A stretch of 64,000 nucleotides of DNA from Xanthobacteraceae bacterium (GTDB taxonomy: Bacteria > Pseudomonadota > Alphaproteobacteria > Rhizobiales > Xanthobacteraceae): positions 309,878-373,877 of the forward strand of contig SCUB01000023.1 in the NCBI GenBank assembly GCA_004297465.1, given 5' to 3'. The translations under genes and the position numbers were made by a program. Shown piece after piece: positions 45,646-53,023 of the stretch; the first letter of the stretch is position 1; every line of letters begins with the position of its first letter. Under the pieces are notes generated by a model, which was given only the letters and a program-made list of their open reading frames with translations, was not told the origin of the DNA and made no database searches.

Positions 45646-45694
45646 AGTTCCAGCAATTCCGGGATAAGGGCTATCCTAGGACAGGGGGCATTTC

Positions 45695-45856
45695 ATGTCG
45701 ACATTAGAGCCGGTTCCATCTTCCGAGCGCGTCCCGACGATGCAACGGATTCTCGATAACACATTCCTGTTGCTGTTCCTCGGTGTGACGATTCCCACGG
45801 TCCTCTACATCCTTTGGGGTGTGATGGAGCTCGTCTCCATTCCGCTTGCCAAGTGA
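45695..45856 (+). CDS. 53-aa single-helix membrane protein, first gene of oxidase-like operon
   Basis: A small gene read as MSTLEPVPSSERVPTMQRIL followed by one membrane helix (NTFLLLFLGVTIPTVLYILW) and a short tail ending SIPLAK. The start at 45695 is preceded by AGGACAGGGGG at good spacing, and the stop TGA is at 45854-45856, 59 bases before the subunit II gene. Single-helix peptides of this kind accompany B-type heme-copper oxidases (subunit IIa) and other small oxidase subunits, so it is probably a structural subunit of the complex. The role is inferred from position and topology only. Confidence 0.75.
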   Translation: MSTLEPVPSSERVPTMQRILDNTFLLLFLGVTIPTVLYILWGVMELVSIPLAK

Positions 45857-45915
45857 TTTGGGCACCTGACCTGACGACGCGCAAGGTCGCAACGCCAAAA
45901 TAGATAGGAACCAAT

Positions 45916-46491
45916 ATGGCTGTTTTTCCTCCCAAAGAAAGAATCTGGTGGAACGAGCCCATCGAGCGGGTTGAGCTGATCTGGATAGGCGTCGCCTTCC
46001 TCTGGGGCCTGTTCATGTTCGGGTTCATGATCACCTGGCACTTCATCGGCCAGCAGAACCTGAACAAGGAGGCCTACCGCATCGCGCCGTCGGTCTACGA
46101 GACCAAGGTCGAGGAGTTCGCCAAGAAGTACCAGGTGCGCGAGGAGCAGGGCGTGCCGGTGGTCAAGCCGCCCGCGGGTGCCGACGTCTACATTCTGGGC
46201 CGGTTGTGGCAGTGGTGGCCGGTTCTCGAGCTCGAGAAGGGCACCAGCTACCGCATCCACCTCTCGACCATCGACTGGATGCACGGGTTCTCGCTGCAGC
46301 CCGTCAACATCAATATTTCGGCCTATCCCGGCTACGAGCACGTCTTCACGTTGACGCCGACCGAGAGCGGCGAATTCGGAATCGTGTGCAACGAGTTCTG
46401 CGGGATCGGTCATCACACGATGACCGGCAAGATCTATGTCAAGGACCAGAAACAAGCCGAGGTTAACCAGCGCCTCGTCGCAGAGAGGTGA
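45916..46491 (+). CDS. CuA-type heme-copper oxidase/NO reductase subunit II
   Basis: A 191-residue subunit II. One N-terminal membrane helix (about residues 20-44, VELIWIGVAFLWGLFMFGFM) anchors a periplasmic cupredoxin domain. The binuclear CuA ligands are complete: H123 in DWMHGFSL, C158 and C162 in CNEFCGIGHHTM, H166 and M169. There is one helix, not two, as in B-type oxidases and the NorS protein of norSY clusters. Electrons would enter from a periplasmic cytochrome c or cupredoxin. GGAACC precedes the ATG at 45916. The subunit I start follows after four bases. Confidence 0.93.
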   Translation: MAVFPPKERIWWNEPIERVELIWIGVAFLWGLFMFGFMITWHFIGQQNLNKEAYRIAPSVYETKVEEFAKKYQVREEQGVPVVKPPAGADVYILGRLWQWWPVLELEKGTSYRIHLSTIDWMHGFSLQPVNINISAYPGYEHVFTLTPTESGEFGIVCNEFCGIGHHTMTGKIYVKDQKQAEVNQRLVAER

Positions 46492-46495
46492 TGTC

Positions 46496-48217
46496 ATGAC
46501 CGCAGAAACCGTTATCGGTGCAGTCGGCAAGCAGGCCGAGTTTCGCACCTGCCAGTACACCGGCCTCAAGGTCGACGTCGCGGCGCAGACGCTGATCAAG
46601 GCCAACGCGGTCGCCGCCGTGGTGTTCCTGCTGATCGGCGGCCTGCTGGGCCTTTCGGTCGCGCTCACGCGCTGGCCGGCCGTGCATCTGCTGCCGGCGG
46701 AATGGTTCTACCTGGCGCTCACCGGGCACGGCGCCAACGTGCTGTTGTTCTGGATCATCTTCTTTGAAATCGCCGTGCTGTATTTCGCCTCGGCGGTCTT
46801 GCTCAATTGCCGGATCGCGGCGCCGAAATTCGCCTGGCTTGGCTTCATCCTGATGATCGTCGGCGCGCTGCTCACCAACTACGCGGTGCTGCAGGGCGAT
46901 TCGAGCGTGATGTTCACCTCCTACCCGCCGATGCAGGCGGCGCCCAACTTCTATCTCGGGCTGATTCTCTTCGCGGTCGGAGCATTGATTGGCTGCGTCA
47001 TCTTCTTCGCTACCCTGGTGATCGCGAAGGAGGAGCGCACCTACGAGGGCTCGGTCCCGCTCGTCACCTTCGGTGCGATCACCGCGGCCATCATCGCGGT
47101 TTTCACCATCGCCTCGGGTGCGGTGATCCTCATTCCGACCTGGCTGTGGTCGCTCGGGCTCATCTCGAACATCGATCCGCTGATGTACAAGCTCGTGTGG
47201 TGGGCCATGGGCCATTCCACGCAGCAGATCAACGTCTCCGCGCACGTCTCGATCTGGTATCTGACCGCCGCGCTGCTGCTGGGCGCCAAGCCGCTGAGCG
47301 AGAAGGTCAGCCGCACCGCGTTTTTCATGTACATCCTGTTCCTGCAACTCGCGTCGGCGCACCATCTGCTGGCCGAGCCGGGTCTCGACTCCAGCTGGAA
47401 GATCGTCAACACCAGCTACATGATGTATCTCGCCGTGCTCGGCTCGATGGTCCATGGTCTCACCGTTCCGGGTGCGATCGAGGCCGCCCAGCGCAAGAAC
47501 GGCTACACCAAGGGCGTGTTCGAGTGGCTGCGCAAGGCGCCGTGGGGCAATCCCGCCTTTTCGGGCATGTTCCTGTCGCTGGTGATGTTCGGCTTCATTG
47601 GCGGCATCTCCGGCGTGGTGCTCGGCACCGAGCAGCTCAACGTTCTGATGCACAACACCCTTTACGTGCCCGGACACTTCCACGGCACGGTGGTGACGGG
47701 CACCACGCTCGCCTTCATGGGTGGAACCTATCTGGTGCTGCCGTTGATCTTCCAGCGTGAGATCATCTGGCCCAAGCTCGCCAAGCTCCAGCCCTACCTG
47801 TTCGGCATCGGTGCCGCCGGCATCTCGCTGTTCATGATGGGCGCTGGCACGCTCGGCGTTCCGCGGCGGCATTGGGACATCACCTTCAGCGATGCACCGA
47901 TAGCGTTCGCGCATTCGGCCGGCGCGTTCCTGATGATGGGTCTGAACGGTATTTCAGCCATCCTCGCCGCGCTCGGCGGTGCGATCTACGTGATCGTAGT
48001 CGTCGGCACGGTGCTGTTCGGCAAGAAGATCGTCGGCGGCCACAAGCTCACCTTCCCGCTGCATTCGGGTGGTGGCGCGGCGGTGTCGCACTACGGCAGC
48101 GAAGGCGCGGTCAAGCTGCCGGGCACGATCATCCTGATCACCATCTTCTTTGTTTCCTTTGTCCTCTACTACTTCATCAACTGGAAGTATCTCTCGGAAC
48201 TGTGGCTGTTCCATTGA
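46496..48217 (+). CDS. heme-copper oxidase-family subunit I with Gln in place of active-site Tyr; probable NO reductase (NorY/sNOR-like)
   Basis: A 573-residue, roughly 14-helix catalytic subunit. Metal ligands are intact: low-spin heme H78 (LTGHGAN) and H396; high-spin heme H394 (VPGHFH); CuB H240, H289 and H290 (SAHHLL). In oxygen reductases of the A and B types the helix-VI motif is GHPxVY, with the tyrosine four residues after the CuB histidine cross-linked to it. Here the motif is GHSTQQINV, placing Q244 at that position, with no tyrosine in the segment. Loss of that tyrosine is a mark of NO-reducing families. No glutamates typical of the FeB site of cNOR/qNOR are present. CuA subunit II, SenC and context fit norSY-senC/sNOR. 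NO reduction is inference; a helix-VII tyrosine as in cbb3 (Y279) is not excluded. GAGAGG decides the start at 46496. Confidence 0.88.
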   Translation: MTAETVIGAVGKQAEFRTCQYTGLKVDVAAQTLIKANAVAAVVFLLIGGLLGLSVALTRWPAVHLLPAEWFYLALTGHGANVLLFWIIFFEIAVLYFASAVLLNCRIAAPKFAWLGFILMIVGALLTNYAVLQGDSSVMFTSYPPMQAAPNFYLGLILFAVGALIGCVIFFATLVIAKEERTYEGSVPLVTFGAITAAIIAVFTIASGAVILIPTWLWSLGLISNIDPLMYKLVWWAMGHSTQQINVSAHVSIWYLTAALLLGAKPLSEKVSRTAFFMYILFLQLASAHHLLAEPGLDSSWKIVNTSYMMYLAVLGSMVHGLTVPGAIEAAQRKNGYTKGVFEWLRKAPWGNPAFSGMFLSLVMFGFIGGISGVVLGTEQLNVLMHNTLYVPGHFHGTVVTGTTLAFMGGTYLVLPLIFQREIIWPKLAKLQPYLFGIGAAGISLFMMGAGTLGVPRRHWDITFSDAPIAFAHSAGAFLMMGLNGISAILAALGGAIYVIVVVGTVLFGKKIVGGHKLTFPLHSGGGAAVSHYGSEGAVKLPGTIILITIFFVSFVLYYFINWKYLSELWLFH

Positions 48218-48258
48218 TCGGCTGATAGTGGTTCAAGGTTAAGGTTGGAGTTGCAATA

Positions 48259-49131
48259 ATGCTCGCCGCGGTACGCATGACTGTCTCGCTCCTGAAGCTC
48301 AGGATCGGGGTTGCGATCGCGGCGAGCGCGCTTGCCGGGATGGCGGCGGCCAGCGGGCCGGCGCTGGCCTGGTGGCAGTCGGCCGGGCTGGCTCTGGCCG
48401 TGCTCGGCGCATCCGGCGCGGCGGGCGCATTCAATCACTACTACGAGCGCGATCTCGACCAGCGGATGAAGCGCACGCGCTCGCGTCCGTTCGCCAGCGG
48501 CGCGTTCCGCGCGAGCCCGTGGTGGCTCGCCGGTTTCCTCACCCTGCTGGTCGCCTCGCTGCTGCTTGCCGCGGCGACCGGCGGAACGCTGGCCGCCGCT
48601 TTCGTGTTTTTTGGCGCCTTCACCTATGGCGTGGTCTACACCGTCTGGCTGAAGCGGCGCAGCGCCTGGAACATCGTGATCGGCGGGCTTGCCGGCAGCT
48701 TCGCGGTGCTGGCGGGGGCCGCAGCGGTCGATCCGGCGCCGCAGATCGTGCCGATCGTGCTGGCGGTCGTGATGTTCCTGTGGACGCCGCCGCACTTCTG
48801 GAGCCTGGCGGCCGCCAAGGGTCAGGACTACGCCAATGCCGGCGTGCCGATGCTGCCGATCGTGGTGCCGGCGCAGGCCTGGACGCTCGCGATCCTCACC
48901 CACACCATCGCGCTGGTCGCCATTTCGCTGGTTCCGCTGTGGTACGGCATGGGCCTGCCCTATGGGCTCGGAGTCGGGATCGGCGGGGCCGTGTTCCTCT
49001 GGAAGAGCATCGCGCTCTATCGCACACCGACCAAGCAGGCGGCGATGGCCAATTTCTTTGCCTCGCTGCTGCAACTTGTCTTGCTGATCGGCGGAATCCT
49101 GCTCGACGGCGCAACCGGATGGTGGACGTGA
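48259..49131 (+). CDS. ctaB: protoheme IX farnesyltransferase (heme O synthase)
   Basis: A 290-residue UbiA-family prenyltransferase with about eight or nine membrane helices. The diphosphate-binding motif is NHYYERDLDQRMKRTRSRP (about residues 59-77), the CtaB/CyoE signature, and the WTPPHFWSLA segment is also diagnostic. It attaches farnesyl to heme b to give heme O, the precursor of heme A. Its presence inside this operon suggests the subunit I carries heme O or A. It may be a second, operon-dedicated copy. GGAG lies eight bases before the ATG. It overlaps the SCO gene. Confidence 0.95.
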   Translation: MLAAVRMTVSLLKLRIGVAIAASALAGMAAASGPALAWWQSAGLALAVLGASGAAGAFNHYYERDLDQRMKRTRSRPFASGAFRASPWWLAGFLTLLVASLLLAAATGGTLAAAFVFFGAFTYGVVYTVWLKRRSAWNIVIGGLAGSFAVLAGAAAVDPAPQIVPIVLAVVMFLWTPPHFWSLAAAKGQDYANAGVPMLPIVVPAQAWTLAILTHTIALVAISLVPLWYGMGLPYGLGVGIGGAVFLWKSIALYRTPTKQAAMANFFASLLQLVLLIGGILLDGATGWWT

Positions 49132-49943
49132 CGCAAGGCGCGCTGGCCGCTGCGTTCGGGATTGTTGGGCTCGCTGGCATACTACTGGAGCCCGCACTGG
49201 CGGCCACGCCCGGTTCACAGACCGCGCGGCTCGATCCGCGCAAGGTGATCGAGCAGAGCGAGCAGGCGATCGGACGTCCAATCGGCAATTACAATCTGAC
49301 CGACTCGACCGGGGCGCCGCTGGCGCTACGCGACTATCGCGGCAAGCCGCTGGTCATCAGCCTGGTTTACACGGCCTGCAGCTCGGTCTGCCCGCCGACC
49401 ACGCAGCACCTGATCGGCGCCATCAACGAGGCCGGCCGGGTGTTCGGCCTTGATGCCTTCAACGTGCTCACGGTCGGGTTCGACGCGCGCAACGACACGC
49501 CCGCCCGGATGGCGCAGTTCGCGTCGATGCAGGGGGTCAAGATCAAGAACTGGCGGCTCGCCAGCGGCGATGCCGCGAGCATCGAGGCGCTGCTGCGCGA
49601 CATCGGCTTCAGCTATGTCTCGGCCGCCGGCGGCTTCGATCATGTCACGCAGACGACGATCATCGACCGCGACGGTAAGGTCTACCGCTCGGTGTATGGC
49701 GAGGATTTTCCGCTGCAGGTCTTTATCGAGCCGCTCAAGGATACCATCTATGGGACCTCAACCACGTTCACGATGAGCGGGGTCATTGACCGCATCAAGT
49801 TCATCTGCACGGTTTACGATCCCGGCGCCGGCCGTTACCGAATTGACTATGGCTTGACATTTGGCAGCGTCATCGCAGCGATATCGCTGCTAATATTCGG
49901 GGGACTCCTGTACCGGGAGTGGGCCCGGGCCGGCAAAGCCTGA
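49119..49943 (+). CDS. SCO1/SenC-type copper chaperone
   Basis: A 274-residue exported SCO protein. A signal/anchor helix (residues about 8-29) precedes a thioredoxin-fold domain with the copper-binding cysteines C87 and C91 (YTACSSVCPP) and H175 (GGFDHVTQ); DGKVYRSVYGEDF follows. Unusually a C-terminal membrane helix (GSVIAAISLLIFGGLL, about 249-265) is also present, so both ends are membrane-linked. SCO proteins deliver copper to CuA or reduce its cysteines. The start overlaps ctaB: ATG at 49119, or GTG at 49128 in a GTGA overlap. Confidence 0.93.
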   Translation: MVDVTQGALAAAFGIVGLAGILLEPALAATPGSQTARLDPRKVIEQSEQAIGRPIGNYNLTDSTGAPLALRDYRGKPLVISLVYTACSSVCPPTTQHLIGAINEAGRVFGLDAFNVLTVGFDARNDTPARMAQFASMQGVKIKNWRLASGDAASIEALLRDIGFSYVSAAGGFDHVTQTTIIDRDGKVYRSVYGEDFPLQVFIEPLKDTIYGTSTTFTMSGVIDRIKFICTVYDPGAGRYRIDYGLTFGSVIAAISLLIFGGLLYREWARAGKA

Positions 49944-49973
49944 CCGGCGAAAAACGATCAATCGGAGGCACAC

Positions 49974-51560
49974 GTGATCGGCGCAGTCCGCTACGTGCTA
50001 CGGCGCGGCTTTGAACTCATTGAGCGACCGTTCGACCGGCTGTTTGGGCCGGCGCTCAATCCGCTTGCCCAGCTTGGCGCGCTCGGCTTCTTCTTCTTCT
50101 GGATCGTCGCGGTGAGCGGCATCTATCTGTTCATCTTCTTCGATACCGGCATCGAGCGCGCCTACGAGTCGGTCGAGAACATCAGCCATTATCACTGGTT
50201 CCATGCCGGCGTGATGCGCAGCCTGCACCGCTACGCCTCCGACCTGATGATCGTCATGGTGGCCGCTCATCTCCTGCGCCAGTTTGCCTACGATCAATAC
50301 CGCGGCGTGCGCTGGTTTTCCTGGCTCACCGGCCTGCCGATGATCTGGATGCTCTACGCCGCGGGCGTCACCGGTTACTGGCTGGTGTGGGACCGGCTCG
50401 CCCAGTACGTCGCCCTCACCAGCTCCGAGCTGCTCGACCGCCTGCCGATCTTCGGCGAGCCGATCGCGCGCAATTTCATCGCCACGGGCACGCTGACCAG
50501 CCGCTTCTTCTCGCTGATGGTGTTCATGCACATCGCGGTGCCGCTGATCCTGCTGTTCATCATGTGGGTGCATATCCTGCGCATCTCGCGGCCGAAGATA
50601 AACCCGCCGCGGGCGCTCGCCGTGATGTCGCTGATCGCGATGGTCGGCGTGGCGCTGTGGAACCCGGCGCTGTCGCAGGGGCATGTCGATCTTGCCAAGG
50701 CGCCGGCCGGCGTCGGCCTCGACTGGTTCTTCCTGCCGATCTTCCCGCTGACCGATATCTGGGGCCGCGGCGGAGTCTGGCTGTTTCTGGCCGCCTTCTC
50801 GCTGATCATCGGGGTGATGCCGTGGCTGCCGCCGTTCCGCCGCGCCAGCGCCGCGGCGGTCGATCTCGAGCATTGCAACGGTTGCGCCCGCTGCGCCGAG
50901 GATTGTCCCTACGAGGCGATCCGCATCGTCAACCGCACCGATAACCTGCCGTTCCTGACCCAGGCCCAGGTCAATTCCTCGCTGTGCACCTCGTGCGGCA
51001 TCTGTGTCGGCTCCTGTCCGTCCTCGACGCCGTTCCGGCGCACCGAGGAGCTCAAGACCGGCATCGATCTGCCCGACTTCCCGCTCAAGGAGCTGCGCGC
51101 GCGCACCGTCGAGGTGGGCAAGGCGCTCGAAGGGCCGGCCCGCGTCATGGTGTTTGCCTGCGAGCACGGCGGCGGCCGGAAGCTCAAGGGCGCGGTCCAG
51201 ATGCCATGCGTCGCCATGGCGCCGCCCTCGCTGTTTGATTACGTGCTGAGCCAGGATCTGGCTGACGGGGTGGTGATCGTCGGCTGCGCCGAGAGCGCCT
51301 GCTACGCCCGCCTCGGCGTCGAATGGACCAAACAGCGCATCGCCGGAGCCCGCGATCCCTATCTGCGCGCCCGCGTGCCGCGCGAGCGCATCGCCACGGT
51401 CTGGGCTTCGGCGCTGGCGACCGGCAAGGTCACCGCCGAGATCGCCGCGTTCAAGACGAAAATCGCCGCGCTGCCGCGCAAGAAGCTGCGTTCGCCGGCG
51501 CCGCCCACAGCAGTGCAACCGGGCGACGGGCAGCCGGTCCCAGCGGAGAGCGCGCCATGA
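49974..51560 (+). CDS. cytochrome b / 2x[4Fe-4S] ferredoxin / MvhD-like fusion protein
   Basis: A 528-residue three-part fusion. Residues 1-210: cytochrome b with four helices and both di-heme ligand pairs at the canonical 14-residue spacing, H85/H99 and H186/H200. Residues 211-290: further helices with LDWFFLPIF, similar to the start of subunit IV (PEWY-like region). Residues 297-350: two [4Fe-4S] motifs, C301-C304-C307-C311 and C338-C341-C344-C348. Residues 385-490: a domain like MvhD/hydrogenase delta subunit (VMVFACEHGG, VIVGCAESACYARLGVEW) with C396, C412, C438 and C443. It probably exchanges electrons between the quinone pool and a cytoplasmic partner. GGAGG precedes the GTG start. The fusion seems intact with no frameshift; its role in the operon is unknown. 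Confidence 0.88.
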   Translation: MIGAVRYVLRRGFELIERPFDRLFGPALNPLAQLGALGFFFFWIVAVSGIYLFIFFDTGIERAYESVENISHYHWFHAGVMRSLHRYASDLMIVMVAAHLLRQFAYDQYRGVRWFSWLTGLPMIWMLYAAGVTGYWLVWDRLAQYVALTSSELLDRLPIFGEPIARNFIATGTLTSRFFSLMVFMHIAVPLILLFIMWVHILRISRPKINPPRALAVMSLIAMVGVALWNPALSQGHVDLAKAPAGVGLDWFFLPIFPLTDIWGRGGVWLFLAAFSLIIGVMPWLPPFRRASAAAVDLEHCNGCARCAEDCPYEAIRIVNRTDNLPFLTQAQVNSSLCTSCGICVGSCPSSTPFRRTEELKTGIDLPDFPLKELRARTVEVGKALEGPARVMVFACEHGGGRKLKGAVQMPCVAMAPPSLFDYVLSQDLADGVVIVGCAESACYARLGVEWTKQRIAGARDPYLRARVPRERIATVWASALATGKVTAEIAAFKTKIAALPRKKLRSPAPPTAVQPGDGQPVPAESAP

Positions 51561-52057
51561 AGTATCTGCGTATCGCCGGCCAGTTCGCCGTGATCGTGGC
51601 CCTGTTCCTTGCCGTGTCCAGCTTCGCCAACTGGCCCACCTATCGGCAATTTCCGCAGGGATCGACGGTGGTGCTGCTCACCTTCGTGCACAGCGCCGAC
51701 CGCAAGGCGGAATGCCGCCAGCTGACCGCGCAGGAAATCGAGAAGCTTCCGCCCAATATGCGGCGCGTACAGTCCTGTCCGCGCAACCGGCGCCCGATCT
51801 ATGTCGAGATGGATCTTGGCGGACGGCCGATTTTCAGGAAGAATCTCCCCCCCTCCGGCATCGCGAGCGATGGACCCTCGCGGGTCTACCAGCGTTTCAT
51901 AGTGCCGGCTGGCAAATACGAGGTTGCGGTTCGCATGCGTGACACGCCGCGCACCGAAGGGTTTGACCATATGCGTACAGATACGGTCACGCTCGTTCCG
52001 GATCAGACGTTCGTTGTCGATTACAGTTCCGAACGTAGCGATTTCGTCTTCCACTGA
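51557..52057 (+). CDS. hypothetical exported/anchored protein in oxidase-like operon
   Basis: A 166-residue protein that I cannot assign. Residues about 5-24 (RIAGQFAVIVALFLAVSSFA) form a signal anchor; the rest is soluble with beta-rich character, one Cys pair (C53 and C75) and segments VVLLTFVHSADRKAE, IYVEMDLGGRPIF and YQRFIVPAGKYEVAVRMRD. The ATG at 51557 overlaps the stop of the cytochrome b fusion (ATGA), so the two are translationally coupled and probably act together in the membrane/periplasm. Bacteriohemerythrin follows 12 bases later. Confidence 0.78.
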   Translation: MKYLRIAGQFAVIVALFLAVSSFANWPTYRQFPQGSTVVLLTFVHSADRKAECRQLTAQEIEKLPPNMRRVQSCPRNRRPIYVEMDLGGRPIFRKNLPPSGIASDGPSRVYQRFIVPAGKYEVAVRMRDTPRTEGFDHMRTDTVTLVPDQTFVVDYSSERSDFVFH

Positions 52058-52069
52058 GGAGGGATGGCC

Positions 52070-52459
52070 ATGGCGCTGTTGCAATGGAAAGATCAGTACA
52101 GCGTTGGTATCGAGGCCGTCGATTACGAGCACAAAGAGCTCGTCGGGATGATCAACCGGCTGCACGACGAACTCATGGCCAGCGGCAGGGATCTGTCGGT
52201 CAGCGCCTTTTTCGGCGATCTGTTCATGGGCATCTCCGCGCATTTCGCATTGGAAGAGCGCCTGATGCGTGAGCGGCGCTACGATCAGCTGATCCAGCAC
52301 AAGGCCGACCACGAGCGGCTTCTGGATGAGATTCGCGACATCATGGACGACTTCGAGGAGCATGAAGCCGCCAGCGACGAACTCAGCAAACGGCTCGACG
52401 CCTGGTTCTCGCGTCATTTCGAGACCCACGACGCGCGCCTGCACAAGGCACTCGGGTAG
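52070..52459 (+). CDS. bacteriohemerythrin
   Basis: A 129-residue single-domain hemerythrin, a four-helix bundle with a diiron site. The ligands are all visible: His in DYEHKELV, His and Glu in HFALEERLM, two His in HKADHERLL, and His and Asp in HFETHDARL. Such proteins bind O2 or NO and can deliver or scavenge them. The ATG at 52070 is chosen because GAGGAGGG lies at correct spacing from it but abuts an ATG two codons earlier (52064). As the eighth gene of the NO-reductase-like operon it may buffer NO or protect against O2. Confidence 0.93.
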   Translation: MALLQWKDQYSVGIEAVDYEHKELVGMINRLHDELMASGRDLSVSAFFGDLFMGISAHFALEERLMRERRYDQLIQHKADHERLLDEIRDIMDDFEEHEAASDELSKRLDAWFSRHFETHDARLHKALG

Positions 52460-52558
52460 CGTTCAAGGCGCTGACATCCCGCGATGCAACGGTCAGCCCA
52501 GGCGGAGAAAATCATTCGCCCGGGGCGCGGGGGTAGCCGAATGGGACCGCGCGCACTA

Positions 52559-52576
52559 GATTGGAACTATCCAATC
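52559..52576. promoter_or_regulatory. palindromic operator candidate before the Rrf2 gene
   Basis: GATTGGA-ACTA-TCCAATC is a perfect 7-4-7 inverted repeat ending 20 bases before the Rrf2 start codon, in an otherwise GC-rich 137-base gap. The position fits autoregulation by the Rrf2 protein or a promoter-overlapping operator. Confidence 0.55.
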
Positions 52577-52596
52577 GGGTCAGCCCCATCCCGCCG

Positions 52597-53010
52597 ATGC
52601 GAATTACCGAACAGACGCGCTATGCGCTTCGAATCATCGCGGCCTGTGCCCGGCGTCATCCGGCTCGGGTCAGGGTCGGGGATTTGTCCAGGGAAACCGG
52701 CATCACCGAGGCCAATATCTTCAAGCTGTTGAAGACGGTGACGAAAGTCGGATTCCTGGAATCCAGCCGGGGGCCCGGCGGCGGTGTCGCCATGACGCTT
52801 GCGCCGGACCGGTTGATGGTCGGGCAGGTGGTCCGGGTCCTGGAATCGCGCTTCTATTCCTGCGCGCCGGTCGATCTGCTGACGCCCGCGCCGCCGGAGC
52901 AGGACGACATCGAACGGCGGGTCAACGAGGCCATCGGACGGGGATTGAACGCCTTCCTGGCCGAGCTCGACCACATTCCGATCAGTTTTCTGCTGCGCGA
53001 CGGCACCTGA
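52597..53010 (+). CDS. Rrf2-family transcription regulator without Fe-S cysteine triad
   Basis: A 137-residue Rrf2 protein. The N-terminal winged helix (TEQTRYALRIIAACARRHP, GDLSRETGITEANIFKLLKT, GFLESSRGPGGGVAM) matches NsrR/IscR relatives. The three cysteines that hold the [2Fe-2S]/[4Fe-4S] cluster in IscR and NsrR are not there; only one Cys (YSCAPVDLL) lies in that region and another in helix 2. It may sense its signal without a cluster or via another ligand. The ATG at 52597 matches the family N-terminus MRITEQTRYALR. It is the last plus-strand gene of the cluster and has its own palindromic upstream site. Confidence 0.88.
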   Translation: MRITEQTRYALRIIAACARRHPARVRVGDLSRETGITEANIFKLLKTVTKVGFLESSRGPGGGVAMTLAPDRLMVGQVVRVLESRFYSCAPVDLLTPAPPEQDDIERRVNEAIGRGLNAFLAELDHIPISFLLRDGT

Positions 53011-53023
53011 CGCGCGGCTACTA

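Noticed and set aside
46496..48217. Ordinary cytochrome c oxidase subunit I (aa3, ba3 or cbb3)
   Set aside because: The GHPxVY motif of A/B types is replaced by GHSTQQINV and there is no CcoO/CcoP or subunit III gene; a helix-VII tyrosine cannot be fully excluded without modelling.
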